Shown: positions 48,703 through 61,531 of the stretch, piece by piece
Layout: every line of letters begins with the position of its first letter
How positions within the stretch are numbered: the stretch's first letter is position 1
Source: Macrotrachela quadricornifera
Taxonomy: Eukaryota; Rotifera; Eurotatoria; Philodinida; Philodinidae
Direction: 5' to 3'
Length of the DNA stretch: 64,000 nt
NCBI GenBank assembly: GCA_022393335.1
Contig: JAJEKB010020660.1
Coordinates: 21,114 to 85,113 of the forward strand
Position numbers and translations under genes: made by a program
Notes under the pieces: generated by a model
Databases searched by the model: none
What the model saw: only the letters and a program-made list of their open reading frames with translations
Told to the model about the DNA's origin: nothing

Positions 48703-51532
48703 ATGGGTGTCGGCAACAGCCTTGTCAAAAATAATAAAATCGATAGACTACAACCATCGGAACCTGAAGTTTTAGAATTAGGTAAATTTGGAACGATCGT
48801 TTTGACAGCTCCAGCCTATAATGATCCGAAGGCTTCTGATGAAAGAAATCCACCTACGACAACTATAATGGAGCGACCTTACATGCCACATTCAAGAGAA
48901 ACCAATCGGCTGCCTATTTCATTCGAACATGTTTCTCAGAACCAGCAATATGTTGTAGATGAAGTGAATATTTCTCATGATGCACATAATCGTCAACTAC
49001 GAAAAGCAGCAAGTGAAGTTAAGGATAGAGAAAAGGACAAAGCTAATCCAGTAGATCTACAGCAATGGTCCCCACATGATTATTTAATACCTGTTATTTG
49101 GTTAGACAACGAAGTTCGCGATACAGATGAAAATATAAATATGCAAGCTGAATTAACTAAAGTGACAAATTCATTAGAAGTATTCAACAATATTGAAGAT
49201 TGTGAAGATTATATTCGAAAACTAGATAGTACTGATAAAGTAATTTTAATTGTAGCAGGTAGCGTTGGTAGTATTCTTGTTCCAATGGTACATGATTCAG
49301 AACAAATAGATATTATTTACATTTATACTATCGCAGGAGACTATTTCAAAGAAAAATTTATAGAATATGAAAAGGTAAGCGAAAATGATTTTTAGAAACA
49401 AAATCTTTTTCTTTATTTCTGAAAAATTGAGTAAATAGCACGTTTTCTTATAAATAGGTACGTGTTGTTGTCAAGGAATATCAACTTATTCAAAAGATTC
49501 AAAGTAAACAAATTCATTATCTAAATTCTTTAGCTGAAATTGAAGAAGAATTATCAGTGAATATTTACAATCGAAAAGATGGATATCAATCAAAATCTAA
49601 TGTTTCGTTTATTTGGATGTATCTTTTTATACAAACATTGCTTAAAACAACTTACTCTAATAATTCAACATCATCATCTTCCAAGGAAACGTTGGATAAA
49701 GAGAAGGAACATTTAGTTTTAAAACTAAGCCAAATATATCGTCATGACCATAAAGTTTTGGATGTGCTTATGAAATTCAGTGACAACTATTCGTTTAATA
49801 GGGCTATCTGGTGGTATACTTGTGATTCACCCTTCTATCTAGTACTGAATAAAGCACTGCGAAATAAAAATCTGGAACTTTTATTACTTTTTCGATTTTT
49901 CATCTCTGATATGTTGCAACAGTTGTCCGAGATATATGAATACCAACAATCTGAAGATTTACAACATGAAAATCGTCGACCATCTTATTGTGTGTATCGT
50001 GCTCAACAAATGTCAACAAATGAATTCGAACAGATAGCAAAATCGAGCGATGGATTTATATCAATGAACTCGTTTTTGTCGACTACTTTAAATAAAAATA
50101 TAGCACTAGAATTTATTAAGCAACAGCGACAGAATTTGTCTGAAGATTGTCAAGCAGTATTATTTGACATCAAAATTGATCCACGTTTTAAAACACTGCC
50201 ATATGCAAACATTTCAGACTTTAGTGCCTTTCCCAATGAAAAAGAAATTTTGTTTGTACCAGGAACAATTTTTAAAATTCAAAAGGTTTATGAAGATAAG
50301 AATTTTGAAAATATTGACACTATTCAACTGGAATTATGCAGTGAAGATGATCCTGAACTGCGTAAAATTGTCTCATATTGGACAGAAAAAATTGAGACTG
50401 AAACTAATGAAACTTCATTGGGTTGGTTAATTATGCAAACAGGTCATTTAGATAAAGCTCTAAAATTTTATGAAACATTGTGGAATCGATTGCCGCATAA
50501 TGATCCATTGATCGCAGATTGCTATTATGGTCTCGGTAATTGCTATCAAAATGCTGAAAATTTTGATGCAGCCATTAAGTGGCACTATGAAGCATTGAAA
50601 GCTGCAGAGGAAATGCAAATTGATGAAAAATGGTTTGCCAAAGGTTATAGTTCATTGGCAGATAATTATCTTACTCTTGACATGGAAGAAGCACTTGGAT
50701 TCTATAAAAAAGCATTATCCATTTACATGTCGAAATATGGAGAAACACATCCAGATACTGTGAAATGTTATATAAACATCGGTAAAGTCTATGAGAAAAT
50801 GAAAAAATATGATTTGGCAGAAGAGTCATATCAAGATGCATTTGATATAACTAAAAAATCCAAATCGAAAAAAGATTCATTTGATCTCGCCACATTATCA
50901 ATCAATTTGGCTCATATCTTTTATTTGAGAAGAAAATTCTCTGATGCACTAAAATTTTATCAAAAACCATTAGAAATTTATCAAAAACAAATGCGATCAA
51001 ATGATCTTCGTATTGGTAATTTGCATGAAAATATTGGTCATGTTCATCGAAAACAGAGAAATTTTCATCTTGCTGCCATATCATATCATAGGGCTGCAGA
51101 AGTATATTATTATTCTTATTCACAGGATAATGAACACAATAAAAGGATACAAAAAGCTATTGGATATTGTAATGAGAAATTGAGGTTAGTTCTATTCAAT
51201 TGTTTTCTGTTTATATGTATTACTTTATATATAGATTAAGTCAAAACATGGAAGAAACGAATTTAACTCAAGCGGCATTCTCTAATACAGGGATATCTTC
51301 AATTGCCGTGTGTCGAACTTCGTCGCCCACTTTATCAAATAAAGTGCTAAAGCAAGATCCATTCAAAACTGAGAAACACACAAAAATTGAAGAAAATGAT
51401 AAGACAAACCTCACGCGTAAAGAGAATACCAAGCAAACGGAAAACAAAAAAATATTAAACTCATCAACAAGTCGAAATCTACCAATTACTACTAGAAGTT
51501 CACGGCCACTGTACCTCAGTACAGACGAATAA
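48703..51532 (+). CDS. R-S-E type ADP-ribosyltransferase with C-terminal TPRs
   Basis: Three exons (48703-49374, 49458-51184, 51235-51532) with matching phases give 898 residues. The N-terminus MGVGNSLV has Gly2 and Ser6, a plausible N-myristoylation signal. Residues about 120-220 form an unassigned alpha/beta region (VIWLDNEVRD ... KVILIVAGSVG). Residues about 330-510 match arginine-specific mono-ADP-ribosyltransferases: Arg about 405 in CVYRAQQMS, the S-T motif in NSFLSTT (about 432), and the ExE motif in FPNEKEILFVPG (Glu about 485 and 487). Residues about 545-795 hold at least five TPRs (for example ADCYYGLGNCYQNAENFDAA). The Ser/Thr/Lys-rich tail is probably disordered. It would transfer ADP-ribose from NAD to arginine on a partner held by the TPRs, perhaps at a membrane (inference). 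This ART-TPR layout is common in rotifer genomes. Confidence 0.86.
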
Positions 51533-51844
51533 TAATAGATATCGAAGAAGAATTTAAATTCAAGAATAGTTCGTAAGAATGATCTAGATTTCGATATAGC
51601 TGAAGGATCCTTATTAGATAACTAATTTTATTATAGTTAGTCAGAATAATTTAGAATAAAAATCATAAACGAACCAAAAAGATCTACACACAATAGAATA
51701 AATAATTCAAAAGAAGAAAGAAAATATTCAAATCATAGATACCATTTTGGTGCTGAAGTAAATACGAGTAGCCATCAGCGGTTTTCCTTAGAAACACTAC
51801 AACTATATTGTAAAAGGGAAAAATACATAATAATACTTGTGTTG

Positions 51845-52975
51845 TAGTGGCGTAACCAGAAAAAAATTACAGGGGGGGGGGGGCATTGCCCCTCTCAGAG
51901 TTTTTGCGATGGATGAAAAAGTTTTTTTGGTGCCCAGAGATGTCCAAACGTTTTTTGCATCAGAACACAAGCTAATTTTTCCAATATCGAAAAGCCAAAA
52001 AGTCTTGCTGTTTCTAATTGAATTTCATGCAAAGATTTTGGCGTTCGAGAACTCTATAAATTATTAAAGAATTGCATAGATTTTTCGCGAAGCGAAAGCT
52101 TTTGCAGGATTTAGAAAAAAATTCTACTTTTTTTGTAAGAATTCCCAAATATACAAAGATCTTCTAAAAGCATCAATTTTTTGAATAAAACAAACATAGT
52201 ACTCAATACTTTCGTTACTATCGGCTTTGCCGAGATTTTTGGCCAAAATAGCAGTTTTGTTTTATTCATTCATAAAACTCGTGCTTTTTCGAAATTTCTG
52301 CGTGTCTGATTTTCAGAAAGAAAAATCGTCATAGAAAGCTTAGAAAATTCCTCAATATTTTTGCTGCCGAAGGAGGTCAAGCTGAGAATGATTTTTTAGA
52401 TATAGCGCTATTCAGCAGGAAAAAAGACTTTGGCAACCAGTTCAGACAAATTTTTCAGTTAGAAATAGCCATCCTTGATATCTCTCAACATCACTTTTCT
52501 AAAAAAAAGTTGTGCTTTGAAAAAAATGCCAAAAACTTTGAGAAACTCAGAAATATCAAAGATATTCTTTTTTCAAAGATGACCAAGTTGTTTATCGACT
52601 ACGCATAATAAAATGCAAATTTTCTTCGGCCGATACGACAGTTTTCTTTGAAAAATGACGATTTTTGCTGCACAGAAGATTTTGAGCTTCCCACAGTCCT
52701 ATAAAATTCTCAAAAACTGATCCTATGAATCACTAGTCTCAGCATTTTTGCCGCCGAAGGCGGCCACGCTCGTGATGGTTGTAGAAAACTGAAGTTTCTA
52801 ATTTCTCCGATGTATAAAGACACATTTTCTTCAAGGCCACCACTATAACATCTTATAATGTAAACGTAGAAGCGTCCGTTCATTTCGAATCAAAAATTTT
52901 ACAGGGGGGGGGGGGGCAAAACCATTTACAAGGGGGGCATTGCACCCCCGTGCCCCCCTGATGGTTACGCCACTA
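51845..52975. mobile_element. hAT-like non-autonomous element with perfect 8-bp target duplication
   Basis: The element starts tagtggcgtaacca and ends tggttacgccacta. It is flanked on both sides by the identical octamer ttgtgttg (51837-51844 and 52976-52983). Runs of G (ggggggggggg near 51874 and 52906) lie just inside each end. The 1.1-kb interior has no transposase ORF. An 8-bp duplication with a (C/T)AGTGGCG terminus fits the hAT superfamily. It lies 300 bp past the ART gene. Confidence 0.82.
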
Positions 52976-52983
52976 TTGTGTTG

Positions 52984-53449
52984 ATGAATAAAACTAATCA
53001 ATCGAGCAAATAGTATCTATTTGTTTAATTTGATGAATTATCGAAATGATAATCAGAAATGGTTCTGTTTTAATTTAGCGATATATCCTCATTATTAACA
53101 ATCATATTGAACTGTATTTGATGTTTCTTTTTGTTCATTGATAGTAATCTAAATCTTTTGATTATTTTCAGTTAGTATTTCTATCATGTAGCAAGATAAG
53201 TTTTCAAATGATTATTTAGTTTAATCATATATCATGATATGTCAATGGCGTTGAGCTGTTGATAGTGAATTATTCATAATAATAATTTTGATCAAATAAC
53301 ATTGTTGCCTTTTTTTGGTTATCATAATTATTTTTATCCTTATACAATAATACATGAAGGAGAGTCTCCAAATGTGAGTCTCTTTTTCGAATCTGTTATT
53401 GATTATTTTGTAGGCAAAGTGAATACAATATATGATATATAGGGTTCAT
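52984..53449. other. Intergenic, nothing recognised
   Basis: AT-rich, no ORF or repeat of note. Confidence 0.45.
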
Positions 53450-53955
53450 CCTCATACTGGACTTTTAAGGAACTACGAGATACAACAAAGAATATTTCAT
53501 AATAACTGTGGACAGATTTTTAATGGTATTTCTCATATTTTATCTGATCGTAAACGGCTGAAATTTTTCTGTCATCTATAGTTAATTAAGATCTTCTATT
53601 CTTGAAAGTTTCAGCTTCCTAGTTATAACTAGTAGTGAAATACATAAATGAGATTGAGTTACAAGTTTTCATACTTGATTTCTCCATTACTTTCACATGA
53701 CAAAAGTACAAAAATGAAATATAAACATTTAGGTTTCAATCACATTGATATATTTAACTACTAGCTATAGCTAGGGAGCTAAAACTTTCAAGAATAAGGG
53801 ATCTTAATTAGATATATATGCGAGAAAAATTTCAGCTCTCTACGACGAGATAAAGTATGGAACGTTCCATTAGTAATTAATCACAGTTATTATGAGACAT
53901 ACTTTTCAGTATCTCATAGTTCCTTATAAAAATCCAGTATGCAAATAAACCCTTT
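53450..53955. mobile_element. Foldback element, about 500 bp
   Basis: Left (agggttcatcctcatactgg, 53451 on) and right (ccagtatgcaaataaaccct, ending about 53953) halves are imperfect reverse complements over about 200 bp. The halves share aaggaactacgagata/tatctcatagttcctt and cttgaaagttt/aaactttcaag. There is no coding capacity. Confidence 0.75.
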
Positions 53956-54431
53956 AGATTACATGTTGCATTCACTCTGCATTAGAGAATAATCAATACT
54001 GGATGTGAAACACAGACTCACACTTGGGAATCATTCATCGTAAACGCATTAAAATAGTCAATGCATGAAAACTATAACTGTAATTAACGAAATAATTTCC
54101 ATTAGAAGCATGAAATCTTAAATAAATGCGTTAAAAATTCTACATTTTTTCACGCTTACCAAGAATTGAATAAAGTTTAATATAATGATTCCCATAAAAC
54201 ATCGTTAAAATGTTACCTAATTAGAAAATTAGTGTTAATTTCAACGAGGGTGAGGATGAATAGTGAAAAAAGATTGATTTCAACACTAATAAATTTCATG
54301 TTTGTCGTAAAAGTTAATTAAAAGCAATGTAGTAGCAGAACATAGATTCTTTGCGGTTTATTAGTTTGAGGTATTTAATAAATGGACTTTTAGATAAGTA
54401 TTCTGTAAAAAAAACTTAATTTGTAGTCATT
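53956..54431. other. Intergenic, nothing recognised
   Basis: AT-rich DNA at the 3' side of the AROM-like gene. Confidence 0.45.
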
Positions 54432-56585
54432 TTAAGTATTAGATGACTGTATATATAATTCATCGTATTTTTGTTCAATAGTCTGTTCCAATAATGATCT
54501 GACAAGATGAGCTTTATTTGTCCATAATTGAAATTGTTCAAGTCTTTGTTCGGTAAACATATCAATACCACGAATGATATGACAATTGAATTTTTGTGCT
54601 TGTCTAGTCAAATAAGTATGGTAAGGAATATAGTTAACATCAAATAAAACTGGCAAATTATTTGTTTGATGAAAAAATAATTTCTCTTCAAATGTAAATG
54701 TACTGTCTGATGGTAATGTAGATATAATTAAATATATATTCTGATTTTCAAGAAAACTTTGTTCATTCACAGCGATAATATTTTCTTTAGCTAATTCTTT
54801 TGCCTTTGTTGGATTACGAGGATTGTATAAAAATATCATACCAGTAAATTTAAGTTTTTTCAAAGCATATAATGCAGCTTGAGCTACACTACCTGTGCCA
54901 AGAATAAGAATATTGTATTCATTTTTTATTGATTTTTTTAATGTATTATCTAATAATTTATAGATAGCTTTCCATTCAGTATTATCTCCATATAATTGAC
55001 CATTATCTAATTTAACAATTGTATTTATAGTTCCAATTACTTTAACTGATTGACTTACATAATCTATAAGTTCTAATGGAAATTTTTTCAAAGGCAATTT
55101 AATACTACCTCCGCCAAAATCTTCTTGTTTAATCATACATTGAATAATATCAAAATTATCTGTTTCACATAATTCATATTTATAAGGTAAATAGAAATAA
55201 TCAAATCCTGTTTGATGTAATAATGATGTTAATAAATATTCAATTGATTTTCCAACTAAATAGAATTTTTTTGATTCTAAAAGACCTAATGTTTGACGTA
55301 ATAATTGAGTTTCTTCAATAGTCATTTGTCCTTTTGCTGATGAATATGATAAAAGTGAATGTGTTACTGGTGTCATAAATACATTTAATACTCGAGTTAA
55401 TTTTCCTTTATTACCCATACATAATGAAATTATATTTTGATGATTTTCTAATTTAAATGATTTACATATACTAATAAATTGTAATATATATTTCATATCT
55501 GTTGTATTAATAACAATTTTAATGATATCAGCTAGACCATTATGTGAACATTTTATTAACATTTGTTCAATATCATCAAATTTTTCTGCATGTATAGATC
55601 CAATAATATTTGCATGTTTATCTTTATATTTATTTAACCATTCATATCTTAATTCATTATTCCAACAAGTTTCAACATCAATAATTTCACAACCAAATCT
55701 TATACCATATGTTAATAAATGAAATATTAATTGTTCATCATTATTAAATTTTCCATATTGTGATTGACTTCGAACTGTATAAATAATTGGTAATAAAAAA
55801 GCATTTTTACGTATATAAGATATTTGTTGACCAATAAAATCTATATCATATGAATCAAGTAAATCAATTCTTAATTCAATAGCATCACATCCTTTAATAA
55901 TTGATCGAAATTTATCTTTATCAACCATTAAGAGATTATTTGATGTTAATGAAAGAAAAAAACTTGGATTAGTTTTTAATCGATATTTTTTATTTGTTAT
56001 TGTTTTTAAAAAATAACAGAAATTCTTCTCTAACAATGTCCAATCATTTTCATCTTTTAAAATATAAAATTCATATTGTGAACATTGTCGATAAGCTAAT
56101 TTATGATTTTCATAGTTATTGTACATATCAATAGAGGTACAATCTTGATTTAAATAAACGATAAATTTTTCTGTATGTAATATATTACGAATATCAACGT
56201 TATCAACAAGATCATCTCCACACCATATTATAACATTGATATCAATCAAATTTTCAAGTATGTTCATCAATGTATTTAATTGTAGATTACGAAATGAATC
56301 CGAACCGTTTTTATTAATATAATCTTCTATATTTCCTTCTATTTTTGATTTAATTTCATCGTTCATATTGATAAAGTGATAGCCTAACAATTTTGCAGCA
56401 CATTCAATTAAACGATTAATATCAACAGATGATATACCGATCAAAAAAATTCTTGTCGAAACAGTTGGTACATCTCCAATAACTAAATAAACAATAAATT
56501 AATTTAGAAGACTAGTGCATTGTTTTTTGATAAACTTACTATGAAAATGTAAATTATTTGAAATATCAAATAAATGTTCATCCAT
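54432..56585 (-). CDS. AROM C-terminal-like protein: dead shikimate kinase, type I DHQase, shikimate dehydrogenase
   Basis: Two exons (56540-56585 and 54432-56482, phase 1) give 698 residues. Residues about 26-165 resemble a shikimate kinase, but the Walker A GxGKT/S is replaced by GISSVDINR, so ATP binding is doubtful. Residues about 190-410 are a type I 3-dehydroquinase with catalytic-site matches: ELRID, Glu in DVET (about 286), His about 313 (IIGSIHAEKF), Lys about 337 (ADIIKIV), Arg about 379 (KLTRV), Gln in AKGQ (about 401). Residues about 420-698 are a shikimate dehydrogenase: FGGGSIKLPLKK, GTINTI, GDNTEW (Glu where Asp is usual), GTGSVA dinucleotide loop, IDMFTEQRLEQFQLW. This is the order found in fungal AROM C-termini and fungal quinate-pathway repressors. 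Animals lack this pathway, so fungal transfer is likely. It could be an enzyme or a regulator. Confidence 0.85.
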
Positions 56586-57705
56586 GTTGAATTGTATTAC
56601 TATTCGAGCAATTATTCTAAATAAAAACAAAAATCGAATACGAGTTTATATAAAATAATGGTAATGAATTTCGTCAATGAGTCTATAAAGAATTAAAACA
56701 GTCCCTCATCTCAATTTCTTTCGTTTTTTTTGCTCTTTGTCTTATCTTATTTTGTATTCTAACCTTTTTTCTTCTTACGTTTTTCGTTCCTTTGTTTATC
56801 TTTGAAATTGTTCTTGTTCTTTGAGAGTTTTTATTCTTTATCGCATTAACCATTTGAGAACGGGATTTTTTTTAATGAAATGATGGAAGAACAATACTCT
56901 ATTTGTCTATATTGTTTTATCACTATACAACTAAGTAGTATCATAATTACAAAAGAATGCTCGTAGTTTATGATAATTCTTGAGAGAATTTTAACGGCAC
57001 TTTTGCTTTCTCTTTTGTTACATGAGAAAAACATTTTTCGACGGTTAGGAAATTGAATAAGCAAACTTTAGAAATCATATTAGAAAAATCTCAATACATT
57101 ATTCAATATCTTTATCTTCTCTTTTCAATAGTGTGAACTGCTGTTCTCTATCTGAGAACTTATTTAAATAATACTCATTACTAACCATGTGATTAGTAAA
57201 CATATAAAGAAACAAAAAAAAGCAATTACAGCGACTTTTATTAAGAACTCTACAAGAATACGAAACCTGAAAGTTGAACTCAAGTATTCAACTATCACTT
57301 GAACTAATTGAGTATTGAAGGATTGAGACTTTTAATTTTTAACTTCATTCGTACTCTTACTTGCCACCTCTTTGAAATCGAATATGTAGCTTTATTGCAT
57401 GTATAGATACAGGTTCGAATCTTCTATAATTTTTATAATTGCTTTGATGAAATACTTTGTCAAATCTATCAAGACAATTGTTTAGACATATATTAACGTA
57501 TGAAAGCAAATCATAGCAATGTAGAAACAAAAGAATGAAAAAAACATTAAATTACTCTTTGATATCAATATTATAAAAATGATGCAAAAGAAAACTTAAT
57601 TTTTTAAGGATTAAAAATTTTGATTGACTCTATAAAAAAAAAATAAAATCTAATCTGTTCGTTGCTTGCGAAAATAAAAGCAAAAATTTATTTTGACCGT
57701 ATAGA
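56586..57705. other. Intergenic between divergent genes
   Basis: About 1.1 kb separates the AROM-like gene (-) from the collar protein gene (+), so both promoters should lie here. No specific element is recognised. Confidence 0.45.
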
Positions 57706-58468
57706 ATGTTCTTCATTGTTTTACTAACCATATTTGCTATATTATTTCCGCATGCACAGTAAATATCGTTCAAGTCGATTTTATCTTTCACATCAATGAT
57801 ATTATTCATCTTACTATTTCAATTTAGATGTTCATGGTCTGATGATCGTTATTTAATACCTAAAGGAGTAATTGTACTATGGTATGTAAATTAATTTTAG
57901 TTTTTTTTGTGATTTATTCATCGTCTTTTCTCTTTAGGAGTGGAGAAGAAAATAGGATTCCTGAAGGTTGGGTTATTTGTGATGGAAAAAATGGTTCACC
58001 TGATTTAAGCGATCGATTCGTTATTGGCTCTGGTTTGTATTTTTTCTTTCATGCAAAAAATTATTCAATTTGTTCATTTCAAATGTAGGTTCAGCACATA
58101 AAGCGCACAGTATTGGTGGTTCATCTAGTGCAACTCCAATAATCTCAGTTCAGGGCACTGTATTATCTGAAGCACAACTTGCAAGTCATTCTCATGATGA
58201 TGTGACAGGAATTGAAGATAACGAGAGTATTTATTATGATCTTGAAGCAGAGCCAAAATATTATGTCACAACAACTCAAAAACATGTTGATAGTAGTACA
58301 CGCTATCTTCATATTCGTCGACAACCATGGGAAAACTGTACAAGTTGTCAACATAAACATACAATTAAATCAAATGGACAAAATCAACCTCATTCTCATG
58401 TTGCAACATCGTCTGAAATTAATTTAATTCCTCGATACTATGCACTCACTTATATTATGAAATTATAA
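57706..58468 (+). CDS. Secreted phage-tail-collar-like protein
   Basis: Four exons (57706-57758, 57828-57881, 57938-58032, 58089-58468) with consistent phases encode 193 residues. Exon 1 supplies a signal peptide (MFFIVLLTIFAILFPHAQC, cleavage likely near residue 18). The mature protein starts with IPKGVIVLW, then IPEGWVICDGKNGSPDLSDR and FVIGSG, the signature of the phage tail collar domain. A His-rich region follows (SHSHDD, CQHKH, QPHSH), ending IPRYYALTYIMKL as tail-fibre-type proteins do. In phage the collar fold helps form tail-fibre trimers that bind surfaces. Here, introns and a signal peptide show a eukaryotic secreted protein; a role in metal-linked trimers or surface binding is inference. 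Probably an old transfer followed by intron gain. Confidence 0.82.
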
Positions 58469-59161
58469 AGGATCATGAATCAACAGACATTTTTTTAAAC
58501 TTTATTCATCTATCTTTGGGATAAAACGATTAATCTATTCTTTCTTCTCATATTTGTCTCTGAAATCCTATACAATTATTTTACAAGAGATAATGTGCTT
58601 TACTTAATAAATAATTGTCACTTATTTCATCTGCTTTTAAATGTCATTTCAATGTCAAAGAGAAAAAAACGGAATCATCTATGTTGCCAACTTTATTTCA
58701 GAGAATTTTTATTTTTATATAAATTCGTATCCTTCAAACTTCTCTTTCGAATACTAAAAACTACACTTCGATAGATGTCCTAGGTTGCTATCTTATTATG
58801 ACATGTGCTGTGATATTTCTGTTTCTCTTCAACTCAATAAATCATTGATTAAAAATATAAATATAAAACACAGTTCGATGTAGACAAATTTTCTCTACTC
58901 ATTGGTATAAATTAAAAATTCTACCTATTCCATTTTTTTGAGAAATTGTTATTATATATAGTTTCGCTTACAACTCTTTTTGCTTTATTTGTTCCATCAG
59001 CACACTAATATAATAACATATAGAAGAGAGAAAGAAAAAAAGAGCATACTTTAATGGAGGTTGTGTAGAAGAATTGTATTGGTTATGTATTCAACACAAC
59101 AAAAATTTTCTCATGATTAACTTTTAATTATAGAAGAATTTGTTATCTTATAATACAAGAA
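58469..59161. other. Intergenic, nothing recognised
   Basis: AT-rich. Possible polyadenylation signal aataaataat near 58605. Confidence 0.4.
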
Positions 59162-61131
59162 ATGTCATCATTATCTCAATTTGAAGAAATATTACCCAAT
59201 GAATTAATATTAACAATATTTAAATATTTAAATGTTTATGATTTATTTCAATCATTTTATAATCTAAATAAAAGAATTAATAATTTAATTCATTCATTGT
59301 CTTTATATCATATTGATTTAAATAATATTAAACAAAAATCAATATATGATTATTATTGTAATTCAATAATACCAAAAATTCAATATCAACAAGATAGAAC
59401 AATAATTATTTTAGATATTGATGATGATTTATGTAATTGTATTAAAATTCTTGATAAATTAAATCTAATGAATTTAAAATCATTAAGAATAAAAAATTTA
59501 AATAAAGATAATGCTATTTATTTATTATCAATATTACCAACATTTAAACAATTAGTATTTTTACGTATTCAATCAAAAATAAATATACATTTACAACAAT
59601 TTATAAAATTAATTACTATATCTTCATTAAAACAATTTGAATTATTATTTTTAAATTATTATTATCCTTCGTATACATTAATAGAATCACAAATATCTAT
59701 ATCAAATATTGAATACTTATGTATTTATCGATATTTTTATATTGAACAATTTCAAGAATTACTTCGATATTTACCAAAATTAAAAAAATTATTTATATAT
59801 ATTAGATCCGAAAATTATTCGACACCTATTAATGATAATCTTAATCAATTTGTACCAAATTTATATGATTTACAATTATACGTACAAAATTTAGGTATCT
59901 AAAATAAAATTCTTATTTTTAATTTAATTAAAAGATAGTCCTGTATAAATCTGACATATTTCCTTACAGAATTATATTCATCATATAGATAAAAAAAAAA
60001 AGGATTCTAAACTAATTTTTAAAAACATTCTATAAAAAACTCATATATTAATTTTTTATTTTATTTATATTTAAAGAATTTGATGAATTACAATTATTAT
60101 TACGTTCATTATCTCAACAATTAAAACGTTTAGCAATATCTTGTTGGTCATATGAATATACTAATGGTCAAAAATGGGAAAATTTCTTAAAATCATTTAT
60201 ATTATTAAAAGATTTTCATTTAGATATTACTTTATCAACATTACCATCAAATTCAATTAATATCAAACAAATATTATCTACATTTCAAACAAAATTTTTT
60301 TTCGATTCTCATTGGTATTTTGCAATTGATTATAATCCAAAAGTTCAAATTAAATTTATACTTTATACATTACCATGGCCTATTAAATATTTTCATACAA
60401 TTTTATATAATATAGAAACATTATCAACAATAACAATAATGAATCATTCATATTCAACAAAAAATATTCAAAATTTATATATTGAATTATATAATAAAGA
60501 ATTAGATTCAATGGATATAATTAATAAAAATTCTAAACAATGTTATTATTCAAATGTTGAATCATTAATTTTAATTAATTGTTTATCAAATAATAATGAT
60601 CAATCATCTCAAATAATTAATGATTTATGTCATATAATAGATTTAACAAAAATAAAATCATTAAAATTTGAAAATTTTGATCATTTACAATCAACATTGA
60701 TTATTAATATAATTAATTTTCTACCAAATTTATTAGAATTAAAAATAATTTTTAAAATCTATTTACAACATCGTGATTTAATATCAAAAATATTAACAAT
60801 TCAAACATTAATACTTTATTTTGATCCGGATGATATTACAGAAGATATATTAATAGATTTTTTTTCATTATTATCTCCAAATATAAAAAATTTAAAATGT
60901 ATAACAAATAATCAAAATGAAGTATTAAATTTATTAAAAATTTTATATCAATTTAAATTTATAAATCTACAATATGTATTATTAAAAATTAATAATAGTC
61001 TAGGAATAGGAACATTTACAAATGAATTTATTCGATTGATAGATCAATTTATGATGAATATGTCTTTGAATGATAAATTAGATTTTATGTATAAAATAAA
61101 TGATCACAAACAATTAATCATATGGTTTTAA
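59162..61131 (+). CDS. F-box/LRR protein, two exons
   Basis: Exons 59162-59894 and 60077-61131 (182-bp phase-1 GT-AG intron) give 595 residues. An F-box lies at residues about 8-48 (ILPNELILTIFKYLNVYDLF). The rest is LRR-like, rich in Asn, Ile, Lys and Leu, with strands such as LKSLRIKNLN, LKKLFIYIRS and VESLILINCL. Length and layout match the gene at 5936-7714, though that one has no intron. Codon use is extremely AT-rich. Likely an SCF ubiquitin-ligase adaptor of a lineage-expanded family; target unknown. The start ATG is the first in frame before the F-box. Confidence 0.83.
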
Positions 61132-61531
61132 AAAAACAAATAAACTAACTAAACTCTTGAACATATTACAAGACATCCCAATCCCTTCTCTTTTCTTCTC
61201 CACATATAGCCGACGGCTTTTTAACACTTCTGTTATATATATATTCTTTCTAATGTTTAAAACGGTTTGCTATTGAATAACAGTAAATATAATTAATGGA
61301 CGTGCGTATACGACATGTAAAAACAACATTGTGTATTACGATTAAAGTCTATTTTTTTCATTTAAATTCTTTTGGCACAATTTCGTAATGAACAAAATTT
61401 ATCTAAAGATTAGTATACTGATTGTGATCATATCATCAAGTTCTAGCAGATCATAGTCAGAGGCTTCACATCTCGTGATTGTGAAGTGACAGAGGTCTGA
61501 AAATTTATAATACGAATACGGCCTGTCCAAG

